Shown here: positions 1 through 12,580 of the stretch, piece after piece | Layout of the letters: each line of letters opens with the position of its first letter | Numbering within the stretch: the first letter of the stretch is position 1 | From: Bidens hawaiensis | Taxonomy: Eukaryota; Streptophyta; Magnoliopsida; Asterales; Asteraceae | Reading direction: 5' to 3' | Assembly (NCBI GenBank): GCA_021521415.1 | Contig: JAIQDT010005777.1 | Location: 62,001 to 126,000, forward strand | DNA length: 64,000 bases | The notes under the pieces: model-generated | The model's database searches: none | What the model saw: the letters and a program-made list of their open reading frames with translations, nothing else | Told to the model about the DNA's origin: nothing | Position numbers and translations under genes: made by a program

Positions 1-173
1 ATTTCGAAATTAGGGTTTCTGATTGAATTTCGTACTAATTGTTTACTTGCTTTTTTTGCAGGTATGCATATTACTACGGAACAGGTTACTGAAGACGCTA
101 CTATTCTCTAACTAACTTCGCAAATTGTTTCTGCAACTTTGTATATTGACTATTGTCTTATTTTGCAGAACTG

Positions 174-3100
174 ATGGCCTTAAAATTCAAAAAACGGCAC
201 AATATGTGTGCCCAGTTGGAGCTGGACGATGACAACAGGGAATTGGAACTTATGATAAACTTCCTAAACAACTCCAACCTGAGGGTTGCCCTGACTGAGA
301 GTCCTACAATCTACAGGAACCATATTTCAGATTTTTGGGCCTCGGTGACATACGTGGATGAGGTTAACGGGAAGAGGATTGAGGCCTCTGTCCGAAACCA
401 CGATATTGAAATTACAGAAGTGTAGATAAGAGCAACACTGAACCTGAATGATAATTTTGAAGTTCAACCTTCATACTCTGTCCCAAGACTTACAAGAGTA
501 TTTCAAGAAACCATGGGCTACAAGGGAGGTGTTAAAGAAGGACAATTTCAAAAAGGCAGTTTTCCATTGTTCTACAGATTCCTAATTCATCATGTCATCT
601 GGTCCTTATCTCCTAGGAGAGGGACTTGGACCTTATTAAGCAAGGAACTTGCCACTCTCACGGTAGCCATTCTCTATCAGCAACCATTTAATGTGTCAAG
701 ACTCATCTTCAATGGTTTGGTATCAATGTTGAGAAAGCTGTGAATCAGAGGTTCCTGATGTATCCAAGGTTCCTGCAGATTCTGATATATAGGTCATTTC
801 CGGACTTTCAACATACAGGTGAGTGTTGAAATTACAAGATCCAAACATATGTTAACGAATGAAAGATGCCCACAGCAAATTCATTGACAATGATGATTGG
901 GATATTCTCCCATGGCTGCTTGTTCCAGATTTAGGTGCTATTGACGTACCACGTACTCCTGGTAATAGTGATGATGAGGATAATGAAGGTGTAAATGATG
1001 ACAATGATGGTGATGATGATCAAGGTGATGGAGGTGATGGTGCTAGTAATGAGCCTGCAAATGAACAAATTTCTCATAAGGAAGAAGTGGTAGAGCAATT
1101 TGGTGGCAATGCTGAGGTGAATGACCCTGTGTTTGAACCTATTGGAAATGAGATATCTGTATTTACTGGTGCAGGATCTGATATTCAAACTACAAATCAA
1201 GAGGGATATCAAGGACCAGAGGTTGAGGTGACTGATCCCGTTGATAAATTGGTTTAGGGTCCTAGCAACATGGCTACTGAGCATATAGATGATGATGAAT
1301 TCATAGCCACTGTCATATCAAATGTTGCTGACACCATACAGAAAATTACTCCACCAGATTCACCAACTCCTGAAGAATACCATGATGACACTGACTCTAT
1401 TGACCTTGATGGTGCTGATGATAACATCCCTTCTTCCCCAGCTACTACTGAACCTGCATTATCTGACACTAAGCAACCTCATGATATACACATTCCTTCA
1501 CCACATCCATCCCCAATACATGAACCAATTATTTCCTCACCACCTGTTTCTCCACCGGCCCAAACTACAACCCCACCAACCTCACCTCCACAACAATCAC
1601 TACCCACTGTCACCACTTAACCTTCCCAACCCATTCCTACATAACCTAAACCATATAGAATACCCTCCCCAAAAACCTCTTCATCTGAACCACTATCTGA
1701 ACCAGCTTTTAAACCAACTCAAGAAACACCACCATCCAGCCCAAACATGTATGATCTTATCAATGAGAACATGAGCCTGGAATTTGAGAACATACTGTTA
1801 AAGGAGAAAAATGCAGTCCTCGAAATCATAAACAAGGCTCTTGAGACTGCCCTGCAACAGGCGTTATTGAAGATTCAAACCCTGGAGCACTCTGAGGTTG
1901 AGAAGACCTCAGATGCACCAAAACAAGGGGAGAATATTGAAGATGCAGGAGGCTTGAAAGTAATTGAAGATTTATATGCCAGTTCTGATAAGGAAATTAC
2001 AGAAGCTGGACCCTCGAATGCTCTAAACATGATTAATCAAGAGTATGAGGAAGATGCTGAAGAAAAGGGGGAGTCTAAGAATGAAGCAGAAGAGCCCCAT
2101 GAGCAAATTGAAAGAAGAAAATTAAAGGGAAAAGCGGTGGCTCAGACTGAAGAAGACTTGCATCCTAAAGCCACTCCAAGGATAACTTCGGGAGATAAGA
2201 TACTTCATAAAGAGGATATAGTTAACCCAGATGTTGCAGAAGTTCAATCAGTTCAAAAGTGATAGAATTGATAAATCAAGAAAAAGACAGAGTCTTGGTT
2301 GAAGAAGAGGATGATGAAATTGATCAAGAAGTGCTTGAGGCACTCATGGAGATGAGGAAGAAGGAGGCAGAAGAAGAGAGGTTAAGGAGAGAAGTTGATG
2401 AAGCAATTAAGGTAACTTTGAAGTCATTAAAAGCAACACAAATTGATAAGCAAACTCCAACAGCACAAAAAGATTATGAACAAGAGCCCACACAAACTGA
2501 ACCTGCCCTGCAAATCCAGAAATTGAAACACATAGAGAACAAGAGCTCGGTTTGGGTCTAGTAAATCAAACAGAAGAAGAGGATGAAACGATTGAAATAT
2601 CTGCAAGCTCAATGGTAAAGCTAGTAATAATGAAAGATCTTATAGATATCTTGAACAAACCAGAAGAGCATCATCCTAAAATTGTAGAAGCTGCTAAAAA
2701 GGCACAGAAAGATTTTATCAACCTAAGCAGAAATTTAGAACCGGTGGTTGAAGAGCCAGATGAAACTACTGAACCTGTCGTTCATGAAGTCACTGAAGAA
2801 AAGGAAGATACTCCTGTTAAAGAACCAACTGTTGAAGAGATATTTGATAAAGAACATGTAACACAAACAAATGAACCTGTAATCACAGAAACTGTTGGCG
2901 ATGAAGTGCAAAAGACTTTGAACGAAGAACCAATTATCATTGAGCCAATAGAACCTGAATCTGAAGCTGAAAGGGGAGTAAAAAGGAAGGAGACATCTGA
3001 AGTTGAACCTCCCAAGGACAAACGACAAAAATCTGTGAAAGCAAAGGTGTATAAGAGAAGGGAGGGGAAGTTTACTCAATTTGGAAATGATGAAGATGCT

Positions 3101-4784
3101 CAACCAGTGGATGTTGAAGAGCAAATGATTGGAGCCCTTCACAATCTTGATGAACCGATTGAGCTTGACGATGAAGAAGAGAGAGGCTCAAAAGATGATG
3201 AAAGGGAGGATGAAGATAGAGCCTATTTGATAATCCCTAAGTATGACTTGAAATATCTTCAAAGGCTAACAAAAGAGTCTATTGCAAATGAGGCTGAAGG
3301 CTGGAGAAAAAGAAAATCAAAGCGGGAATTTTTGATGAAAGCAGGACACAAACCTGCCTTTCTGAACCTACAACCATTTGACACTATTGACAAACTCTAC
3401 AAGAATGCTCTCGTAGACGACATAGCTAACTTTGTTGAAAAGGTGAACAAAAAGAAGAAGGTAAGTGATGATGCAAAATATGAGTCTGTCAAAGCTAAAC
3501 ATAAAGAGATCCAGTTCCTACAAGTACATGGTTTTGAATATGATTCCTTAACCAAGCTTTCTCTAGATGATTTGAAAAGAAAAGTGCAAATGATTAAAGA
3601 CTCTCACAAAACTCAAAAGACCACTGCTGACCTTGAAAGAGAAAAGAAGTCAAAGTTGGAGATAGAGAAAGAGAAGGAAGAGTCTGCAAAGAAAGAAAAA
3701 GAGGTTAGGATGTGGTTTAAGGACCCTCAAAGAGTGGAGACTTTAAAGAAGATTGTAATGGAAAAAGGTATGACTGAGTAGGAGTTTGACAGAATGCCTC
3801 ATGATCAACTCCTGGACATCTACAAAAGAGAGCAGAGAATGTATCTTGAGATTCAAAGGAAATTGGAGGAAGACAAAAGAAAAATGGATGAGGTGGTTAG
3901 AGCAGAAATGATGAGTGATTTGCACAAAAGGGGTGCCAAAATGGGAAGACTTATAGTACAATCTGATGATACAATAAAGAGATGGTTTGAAGAATCCGAT
4001 CTTGAAGAGGCTAAAAGGAAGAAACAAGTTAGCACAAGCAGAACCCCAATGTCAGAGATTGTAAGGCCTAATCCACCAAGAAACTTAAATTTGCCTACAA
4101 ATCTCTACTATGACAAAAGATCCAAAACCTTGAGGGTGATCACTGAGGACGGGGAAGAGACTCTGATTATCTTCAGGGATTATCAGAAGAGCAATTGAAG
4201 AAGATGGCTACATTGGACTTGTATGATAATCAAAACAGAACCAAAAGTCCGGACAACAAAGAAATGACCTCTCCAGGTTCATTAAAGAACAATCAGAAAG
4301 GAGATTCCCATTTCTGAAGCAGAAAAAAAGAGAGACACACAGCCAGGCTGAGAGGGAGAGAAGAAACAAAAGAATTAATGAAGTGCATACCTTAGAACTC
4401 TCCCTCTTTGAAACCAAGAAAAGAAAAACTCAAGCTAGCAGCTCACATGGGAAAAGAAAGACTTTAAGGGAGTGCTTAGCAATGAGGCAAGAGATGCTGG
4501 AGCCCAATTCCATTGTACAAAAAAATGGAAGAATTGCTTATATCTCTTACAACAAACATAATGACTTAGTATCCTTAATAAATGCGTCAGGAGGAACAAT
4601 CGCAGTAGTAAGACATGATGAAGATCTCCAATTCATACATCCTCAAGATCTTCAAGACATTGTAGATGCAGAATTTCCTATTGATTCCTTTGATGCAGTG
4701 GAACTCGATAAGATAAAGCAAAAGGCTGCCTACGTCAAACTAAAGAAAGAAAGAGCACTGGACAGGAGCCAAAGGAGGAGATAG
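174..4784 (+). pseudogene. Retroelement accessory ORF (Asteraceae 'longin-like' type), broken by frameshifts and stops
   Basis: The likely start is the ATG at 174, directly after a splice-acceptor-like tract ending ttttgcag. Conserved pieces appear in this order: HNMCAQLE, INFLNNSNLRVALTESPTIY and ISDFWASV (174-425); a GYKGG...FLIHHVIWSL...QPFNVSRLIFN block (513-743); then VNQRFLMYPRFLQILIYR (about 741-794). This block order is typical of Asteraceae retroelement proteins mislabelled synaptobrevin/longin-like. A very acidic, Glu/Asp/Pro-rich and charged coiled-coil-like middle (859-3781) follows, with basic stretches such as KRKETSEVEPPKDKRQK. The C-terminal part has NGRIAYISYNKHNDLVSLIN (4383-4784). 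The frame changes at least four times and there are internal stops, so no full product can be made. Function unknown; it is not a reverse transcriptase, integrase or protease. Confidence 0.65.
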
Positions 4785-5052
4785 AAGGAGATGGAGCTTA
4801 GTGACTATTTATTTATCTTGTTCTATCTTTGTATTTTGTTTTTGTTTTTGTTTTTTGTTTTTTGTTTTTTTTTTGTTTTTTTTTTTTTTTTGACATGTAA
4901 AAATTTAATATGTAATGTCCAAGAGGCATAATTCCTTTTTATGTAATAAAATGACATGTTCTTAAATGGTTTATCTTTGATATCTGATACATGTGTAACT
5001 CTATGCAGGTGTGTTTTAGTGCATCTGAGCTTGTTCCAATCTAGGGAGAGAT
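4785..5052 (+). other. 3' untranslated region of the left element, poly-T rich
   Basis: This stretch lies between the accessory ORF stop and the LTR. It holds a run of T stretches interrupted by G (about 4836-4892) and ends in the purine-rich tract ctagggagaga, which would prime plus-strand DNA synthesis. No ORF is supported here. Confidence 0.5.
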
Positions 5053-6091
5053 TGTTGGGTCGGATTTTTGATAAGGAAGATTGGAATCTTCTCAACCTCC
5101 TCAAGAAACGGCTAAGTATAGACTTCGAGCAAGCTTAGACTATCGAGCATGGTTTTACTACTTCGAGCAAGGTCTTCAGAACCATTTGTGGTTGATTCTT
5201 CTAAGTGTTAAGGCTTCGATCAAGCCACACTTCAACGAGCAAGAGTATTCTTCTATTGAGCATGGATTGCCAATCGAGCAAACAGCTTGATCATACAAGT
5301 TTTAACCAAGTGTTACAAGCATAGGATGTTCGAGCACATGGTGACAAGCATGGATGCAATAAGAAGATGTCATATGTTCAAAGCAAGGACTTCGAGCATG
5401 GTTCAGTTCCCCGAGCAAGATTTACATCCGAGCATGCTAAAGATGTTCAATAAGTCTTTAGACAAGACTGAACACATCAAGAAAAATGAGCTTGCTCGAT
5501 GGACTAGTTCGAGCAAAGCATGGATTAGTCAAGAGGAATGAAGCTTGCTAGAGAAGAATATCTTCACTGAAGATATTCTAAGTAAAGTATGCTCGAAGAC
5601 ACTCATCGAGCATACCTAGTATAGTGAGTCTACTCGAGCAAGATACTAATCATGCTCGAAGATTCTTACACTTGTATTTGTTTTGTCTTTCATTATGTAA
5701 TAAGTTGGGATTCTAGAAGGAATTTCAGAGTCTATAAATAGGATCCTACGTTTCCATTTAGGGCATGGATAACGAGACGGCTGTATACAAGAATACGAGA
5801 AATATTCCAAAGAATATTCTCCTTGTTTTCTGGTACCGCCGCCGCCGTCACGAAACCCTAGACATTCCATTTACTGTTTCATTGAATGATGCATTTATTA
5901 CAGTAAATCTTTGTCTTTGTATTTGCTTGCACTGAATATTTATTGTCGTTTCGTTTGTTATTATATCACACATTCGTTCCCATGCATTGGATATCCTGAT
6001 TCCGCCGGGATATTCAATAGGCCTTTGTGTTATTGAGTCTGTGTGTTCTTGTCAACCTTTCTAAGGTATCACCTGACTCAAGGTCCTAACA
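5053..6091 (+). repeat. 3' LTR of the left element, with TCGAGCA array and TATA box
   Basis: The repeat begins TGTTGGG after the polypurine tract and ends CCTAACA, giving TG...CA ends with an imperfect short inverted repeat, 1039 bp in all. The U3 half (about 5118-5665) carries about twenty or more copies of TCGAGCA followed by TG or AG in either orientation (TGCTCGA on the other strand). A good TATA box, tataaata, sits at 5733-5740. It is followed by a likely transcript start and R region with a GCCGCC run near 5828. A second copy of the LTR would be needed to prove the borders. Confidence 0.65.
5733..5740 (+). promoter_or_regulatory. TATA box of the left LTR
   Basis: The sequence tataaata is followed by GC-richer transcribed-looking sequence and lies about two thirds of the way into the LTR, where the U3/R border is expected. 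Assigned by position and consensus only. Confidence 0.5.
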
Positions 6092-6319
6092 ATAAAAAAC
6101 AATATGAATAAGCAACATAAACAATATAAACTAACTTCAAATAGCTTAAAAAGTTTAAAGTTAGAATATTCACATAGGAAAATGTTTAATAGAAGTCATA
6201 TTTTGCATTAGTTTTTACATAATATTACCAAAACATAAAACCAAAAAACATCTTCTTCAACGTTAGACTATATCCACTTCATAATCTGTAAAAAAACAAA
6301 CAAATACACTAAATATGTT

Positions 6320-7010
6320 AAAAACACAATAGACACTTAGATTATGTAAATAGTTATCAAACTTAAGCTAAGTGATTTAACACTTCATGAGTAATGATCT
6401 AACAAACCTAATAGCTCTTCCTAACAACACAAGTTGTATTACAAATTTATAAACAAAAATATAAACTGTATTACAAATTTCAAAAACAAAAGTTTTGTAA
6501 TATTATTAAATTTATAACAATATACAAAAAATAACTTATTAATAACAAAAAAAAACTATTTATTAAGAATATATTAAATTAATATGTTACCTTAATCTTC
6601 ATCATCAAACACAACATTATCAGAATAGTAAAAGCATAAATACACTTAGATTATGTAAATACTTTTCAAACTTGAACCAAGTGATTTAACACTTCCTTAA
6701 TAATGATCTAACAAACCTAATAGCTCTTCCTAACAACAAACCGTATTACAAAGTTCATAACAAAAACATAAACTATATTACAAATTTCAAAAACAAAACT
6801 GTTGTAATATTATAAAACTTACAATAATATACATAAAATAACTGATTAATAATAAAAAACTATTTATTAAGAATATATTACCTTAACATGTTACGGTAAT
6901 CTACATCATCAGACACCACATTATCATAATAGTAAAAGCATAATAGAAACATAGATTATGTAAAATACTTATCAAACTTGAGCTAAGTGATTTAACACTT
7001 CATGTGTAAC
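6320..7010. repeat. Tandem repeat, period about 305-309 bp, 2.2 copies
   Basis: The segment beginning cacttagattatgtaaata recurs near 6333, 6642 and 6947 (the last copy slightly changed), each followed by caaacttgagctaagtgatttaacactt-like sequence. The first two copies continue through taatagctcttcctaacaac and rows of attacaaatttc. The unit is AT-rich and has no coding capacity. The third copy is cut off where the tgtaacacccc element begins at 7013. The stretch 6092-6320 before it is AT-rich with nothing recognisable. Confidence 0.7.
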
Positions 7011-7012
7011 AC

Positions 7013-9300
7013 CCCGGCTAAAGCAGAAACGCTCGAGTGTGACGTACAGATTGCTCAAAACACATGTGACACTATTAAATGACAATACTATCATTAATTA
7101 ATTTGTAAGTCAGATACACAAGTTTGAAACAAGAAGTACAAGGAAAATAGATACAACTAAGCAGTTTGATAATTGGTTTAAATAACCTAAGTCTAGTATC
7201 TTCTCTGTGTGTCATCTTCTACTAACGGTACCTGTAGCACATATATATATATATATATAATACGGTCAACTAATTGAATAGTTGGTGAGATCACACAAGT
7301 TTTATATAAGTACATAAAAATCATGCAATTCCATGAAACTAATTATAACTACTTCGCATGCAATGCCCTTTCTAGTCGGTAACAACCAACGTACTCGGAT
7401 CGGGAGTCCATTTTCCACTCGAAACAATGGTCCTAAGTTCAAAGGGGGCGTATGATCATACTTATTGAGTCAACCACTTGAAATTGAAATCAACACACGT
7501 AAGCAGATAAGCAAGTAAACACACAAGTCCATGATATGAATCGCAGTTTTGTAAAAGACTCGATAAACCATTAAATAGATAAGATATATATGTTACCCCC
7601 AAAAGAAATAAAAGCGTTAAAAGGAGGGTGTGAGAAACTCACCTCGAAATCAAAGATAAAACTTCAAATATAAACCGAAAGTGCGTTAAAGAACCCGAAA
7701 TGATTGAACTTCATGAACTATAAATAAAATAATACGTATATTTAACGACTAATTAACGGAATTATAAACGTTAAACAATTTGACTAAGCATTATGTGAAT
7801 GCGTTTTATTAGCATTTTATGGCATTCATATAATAATAATATATTTAAGTTTTTATCGAAATTTTAATAATGTTTATTATTTAATATTATAACTTATTAC
7901 TAATACGAAAGTTACGATAAATACAAGACACGGATTTTAAATGGGAAAATTTTAACTTAAATTATGTTAACGAAGAATAATTATAATATTGACGTTTATA
8001 TTATTTAAATATTATTTCAACTAATATGAGAATTTCAGCGTTAATGGAGCGTCAGTTGTGACGGTTAAACTTTGTACGAAATCAATATCGTTAGTGTATT
8101 ATAAAGATTAACAAGGTGGAATTCATAGTTAACGAATTAAAGTTTACGATTTAAAAGTTAACGAATTTAAATTAACGGAACTAACATTAACGGGTTTAAG
8201 GTTAACGAACTAATAAATTTAAATAACGGAAGCATAAATTAGTTTTTATGTGGGAGTTGGGTTTTAGTTGAAAATGATGAATTAAAATTTATAAAAATTT
8301 TATATAGGTTAAGGATAATTATACTTTATTTATTTTGATTTTTAAATAATTTAATTGATTTATTATAATAATTAGGATAATTAAAGAAACAAAACCAAAA
8401 AAAAATGAGGCAGACCCGGTTTGAACCCGACTATGTCGTCCCACACTCACATGAAAAACCATCTATGCCAGCAGCTTATTTGGTTAGAAAATTAGAAACA
8501 ATATTATATAAACAAGATATTAAGTTCATCTTAAATCTACTAAATCCTATATAGCTAATCTGATGATTCGTTCATTGATTGATGAAATTGAGCTGGGGGT
8601 TTTGTTAATCATAGAATAAAGATTATAGTGCATGTAAAATTTACCTGCTAATGTTTTAGATTGACGGTGGACGAGTTTGCCGGAAAAACGAACTTTGGAG
8701 ATTGATTCTGAGATAAAGAGAGTATTTTATGTTATTTTGATGATAGGGACAAGTTTAGATGAGTGTTCGAGTCCATTTTATAGTGTCAATTGATCCGTTG
8801 GACGTTTAATTCCCGTTATTGCGTTTTAATAAAATCCGGCCTTTAGAGGTAGATTAAATCGGCATTATAAGTTGTTATTGTATATTATTAGTGATGATTA
8901 AGGTTAGCCATTAACGGAGAAAAGGGTTTTATCATTAAATTGGTTAAAAACGCATTTTTGCAGGTCTTTAATGGTCGCCGGAAAGCCGACCTGTCGCCGG
9001 ATTCTCGCCGCGAAAACGATGGTCAGGAGAGAGGGGGGGGGGGAGGAGAATTTTATATATTATTATTATATTTTAAACTAAATTACACTTTAACCCCCTT
9101 CTAGTTTCAATCTAGTTTAACAATAGAATTAAAATGTAATTTCCAAATCAAACCTTGAACTTTCCAATGTTATACAAACTTGTTACAAGTTAATATATCC
9201 TTATTATTTTCGTATTATACCCGATAGTTTGGAAATCGTTTAACTTTAATAAACTTTAAGCCTCGGCATTTCGTTATTTGAAGAAAATTAAAGAATGATA
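7013..9300 (-). mobile_element. Gene-less LTR-like block (candidate Ty3/gypsy solo LTR or remnant)
   Basis: The left edge tgtaacacccc is a common LTR terminus (ggggtgttaca on the minus strand). The block shares a landmark with 29.9-32.0 kb: a run of C's plus a(a)aagxggtaaaaaggxgg before 'ttacct/ctcacct' (7594-7645 and 30221-30270). Both blocks also contain a B-box-like gggtt(c/t)gaaccc segment and an 'aaaccct'-type leader in the minus orientation. It has no ORF. A (TA)n run lies at 7241-7259 and a G-run at 9032-9043. The right border is not clear, so the end coordinate is approximate. Confidence 0.35.
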
Positions 9301-12070
9301 ATTGTAACTCATCGTGATCTTTATATAAATATTATTACTAACAATTGAATGCAAAATCAAAATCTAGAAACACAAATTTATGTAAATATTGTTTACACAC
9401 AAGATATAACTTAAAACAAATTAATTTTTTAGCTCCGCCAACAATAAACGTGTTAGTTTATTGTTGTCGGTATGACGGTCTCTAACCCAGGTAAAGGATG
9501 AGAGTTCATATAAAAGAAAAGTTTTTGAAAAATCCTTCAACTTGGTTGCTAGCTTGAGGCCTCCTACAACCTTAGGCCGTCACTGGACAGTTATATCTTT
9601 ATATGCACAATAACTTGATTTGTACTCCCTTCTTAATTGAATTAGTTTATTTTTAATATTTTAAATTAGATATTTTAATTCAAACCGTAAGTTCTAAATT
9701 AAATTTTTATATTATATTTTATTTAGTTTTTAAAAGTTATTAAATGATTATATTTTATTTAGCTTATCTATAGCTATATAATTTTATCATATGTGAAAGA
9801 TTCGAAAAAAAGTAAATGTAATCAGGGTTTAAAAGTAAAAAAAAAAAGAGTTATAAATGCAATTCTTTGATTGAAAAGGTTTATTCCATCACTCCTGTAA
9901 CTTTTGAAACTGACCCACTAAAATATTGAATGCTTATGTAACTTTTGAAACTGACCCACTAAAACGTGAATCAAAATTTAGTTTAATTATCTTTGCTTTT
10001 ATTCGATGCGACCTAATCTGACCCAAACTGAACCGAAATAAATTATTATATAGTGGATAGAAAACGATCCTTAAAAATTTCCAACCCCATGAAAAAATTT
10101 TCTAGGTCCGCCCCTTATTAAAGCTCACCGAACAATGGGAACAAGGACAACACCACCGGTAGTTATGACAATTATATAACTACCAACCATAAAGCCCCTA
10201 TACTAGAATTATTTCCAGTCTGATTTTGAACCGAATTACGCACTTCGAATTCACATAAAAGAAATTCTGGTATTTTTAGAAAGTTTTGGTCTTATCCGAT
10301 TATTGATTTCGCAATCCATGGTATACTTCAGTTTGAAAACCAATTGTTAGTGATTCAAGAAGATATTCAGTCACCTATAAAATCTAAAAACACCATAGGG
10401 GCGCTTGCCACGTAACAAAACTCACATAATTAAATAGTACCAACTAAAGAATCCAAATGTTGTGCATCTCATAATTACATAATGCAACAGCATCTACATG
10501 TGCCGAATTCACACAATTTGAATCCAAATTAAAATTACTATATTGACTATAATAATAATAATCACAGTTCTTAATATCATGTTTGTAAAGATCACGCTTC
10601 TCAATAATAACACACTTTAGCTAGGCGTACATAAACTTACTATCACTCAACACAGGTAACAAAATTAGCCACTATGTATACAACAGAAACATTATCAAGT
10701 TTATTATTCAAATCTTCAAATATAAGCTTTAATGTATACCTTATTTTTTAAAAACTCTATTGTCATCTAGTACACACTTATTTCCAAATTTCCTGTACAA
10801 CCCAAAGCCAAATCACAAATTTTTCATATGAAAGAGTCTGTCACTGTGGCGGCAGTGGCTGCTGCTTCATAGCCGCCGCCCACGTCATCAGATAAGCTGC
10901 TTCAATGAAAAAATTAATAAAATATTATTATGTCTTGTCTACTTATGTCTGTTTCATTAGTTAGAGTTGCCTGATTATGGATGTAGGTCCCAACCATACA
11001 AGTTTTTGTGCCCATGGTACTTGTAGCAATACATGGTAGCACTGAGCGCGATATCAATAAATCGTAGAAACGTCTTGTATATAATAATTTGCATCATAAT
11101 ACATATTTCAAAACGATGTGTATATACTAATAGGCTAAAGCTGCATGCACTTTCTTAAGGGTAAAATTGGCATTTAGCTATCATTCGTCACGTTAATTAT
11201 CTTTTTCTAAAATGTTGTGTTTTGATCCCACTCCACGCTTCCGATGGACCCACGCTCTCAACGGTAATATTACTGTTTTATAACCGTTTAAAAATATTTC
11301 TTATTGTAACTTTGAAATTACATTTTTCTTATTTGAATAATTACTTGGAAAATAGTTTTAAGGATAGGAAAGAAAGGATGTGCATTTCCATGGTTTAGGG
11401 ATGTGATGGAAAAATTGTCAATGTTATGTTACATTTAAAGCATAATAATTCTTCTATTATGAGAAAAATAAATCACATACATTAAGCTAAGCCTTTTGTT
11501 TGACGGAATGGAATGTGATATAATGATGAGCTCAAAATCAACTTGTCCAATTTAGTGACATAATTTTCTACAAAATCTAAGAACTAGTATTGTATTTGTA
11601 TACACTCATATCTGTAATAAAATTTCATCGAGATAGAAATAGAACAGGTACCTGTGTCTTATTTTATTGTGGGCTCAGTAGTTTTTTTTTTCAAATTGGC
11701 CCGAGGCAGAATTGGATTGGTCTCATGGAACTTGATGTTAACTTTTTTCTAGCAAAAAATGAAAGGAAAACAAAATAAAGAATTTAATCCATCTTGATAC
11801 TAACATGCCACGGTACGAAAGATCATTGTCAAAATTCTCATATGAAACGCAAACAGGCTAGAGAGATTATGATCAAATTGACCATTGTTTAAATAATTGC
11901 CATCGAAAGCAAAGAAAATTTGATTAGAATAGTTATAACACACATCTTCATAAAATGTAATCCTGACACATATAGCACAATGAGCTTTCTAATTATCAAA
12001 AATAAACAACCATTAAATTACACAGATACATGAATGGTTTAAGCAAAACAGCCAACAGAAATTAGAGATT
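9301..12070. other. AT-rich intergenic DNA without recognisable gene
   Basis: I see no supported gene, tRNA or structured repeat. Short points: a GC-richer patch near 9430-9595, a small GCCGCC-rich patch at 10845-10905 that could be a decayed exon (see rejected items), and near-duplicated phrases 'gtaacttttgaaactgacccactaaaa' at 9897 and 9937. Confidence 0.5.
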
Positions 12071-12077
12071 ATGGGAA

Positions 12078-12487
12078 TAGGCTTGTAAATAAACCGAATG
12101 AACACAAACAGGGCATGTTCGTGTTCGTTCGTTTAACTTTAACAGAACAAATGATCAAACACGAACAACTAAACAAACGGGGTTTTCTTGTTCGTGTTCG
12201 TTCGTTTAGAGGATAAACGAAAGGTTCACAAATGTAAACGAACATAAATGAACGAGCCAAAACTAGTAAGAATTAATGTGAAGAACAATGTGTTTGGTCT
12301 AAAAAGTTATTAAAACTATACTAAGCTGTAATGAGCCAAAAAAAATCTTGAATGAACGTTTATGAACATCAATGAATGAACTAGGCGTGTTCATGTTCAT
12401 TCGTTTAACTAAATGAACACAAAAATTTGTTCATGTCCATTCATTTATTATATAAACGAACTTCCTACCGGTTCATTTGCAGGCCTA
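12078..12487. mobile_element. Palindromic MITE-like element rich in cgaacac, copy 1
   Basis: The ends are taggcttgtaaataaaccg and ggttcatttgcaggccta, an inverted repeat. The interior alternates aaacgaacacgaac with its complement gttcgtgttcgttcg, so the whole can fold on itself. A second copy with the same ends is at 37400-37795. The TIR resembles the widespread plant hAT-like pattern TAGG-CTGTAAACGA. I could not find a clear 8-bp target duplication. No ORF. Confidence 0.6.
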
Positions 12488-12580
12488 GAGATCAAAGACA
12501 CCAGAGGAGGAACAAACCTGAGATCAAAGAAGATATAGGAGTGTTCATCTATGATCCATGAGTTCAAATCTAAATGGGAC

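Larger units (their letters stand above)
1..6091 (+). mobile_element. LTR retroelement, 5' part outside the window: accessory ORF, polypurine tract, 3' LTR
   Basis: The plus strand reads a long broken accessory reading frame (174-4784), a T-rich 3' untranslated stretch, a purine-rich tract just before 5053 (ctagggagaga) and an LTR from 5053 to 6091 that starts TGTTGGG and ends CCTAACA. The order ORF - polypurine tract - LTR is that of the 3' end of an LTR retrotransposon. The gag-pol part and 5' LTR must lie to the left of the window, or are deleted. Superfamily cannot be fixed from what is visible. Ty1/copia is suggested because the same accessory ORF follows a copia-like gag at 16-20 kb. 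The target duplication cannot be tested without the left end. Confidence 0.75.

Noticed and set aside
5118..5665. Regularly recurring TCGAGCA motifs as a CRISPR-like array
   Set aside because: Repeats are 7-9 bp, irregularly spaced and in both orientations, inside an LTR of a plant genome.
10845..10905. Possible decayed 3' exon on the minus strand (AYLMTWAAAMKQQPLPPQ and stop)
   Set aside because: GC-richer and codon-like, but no upstream exons, no recognised family and no clear gene structure in the next 1.2 kb.
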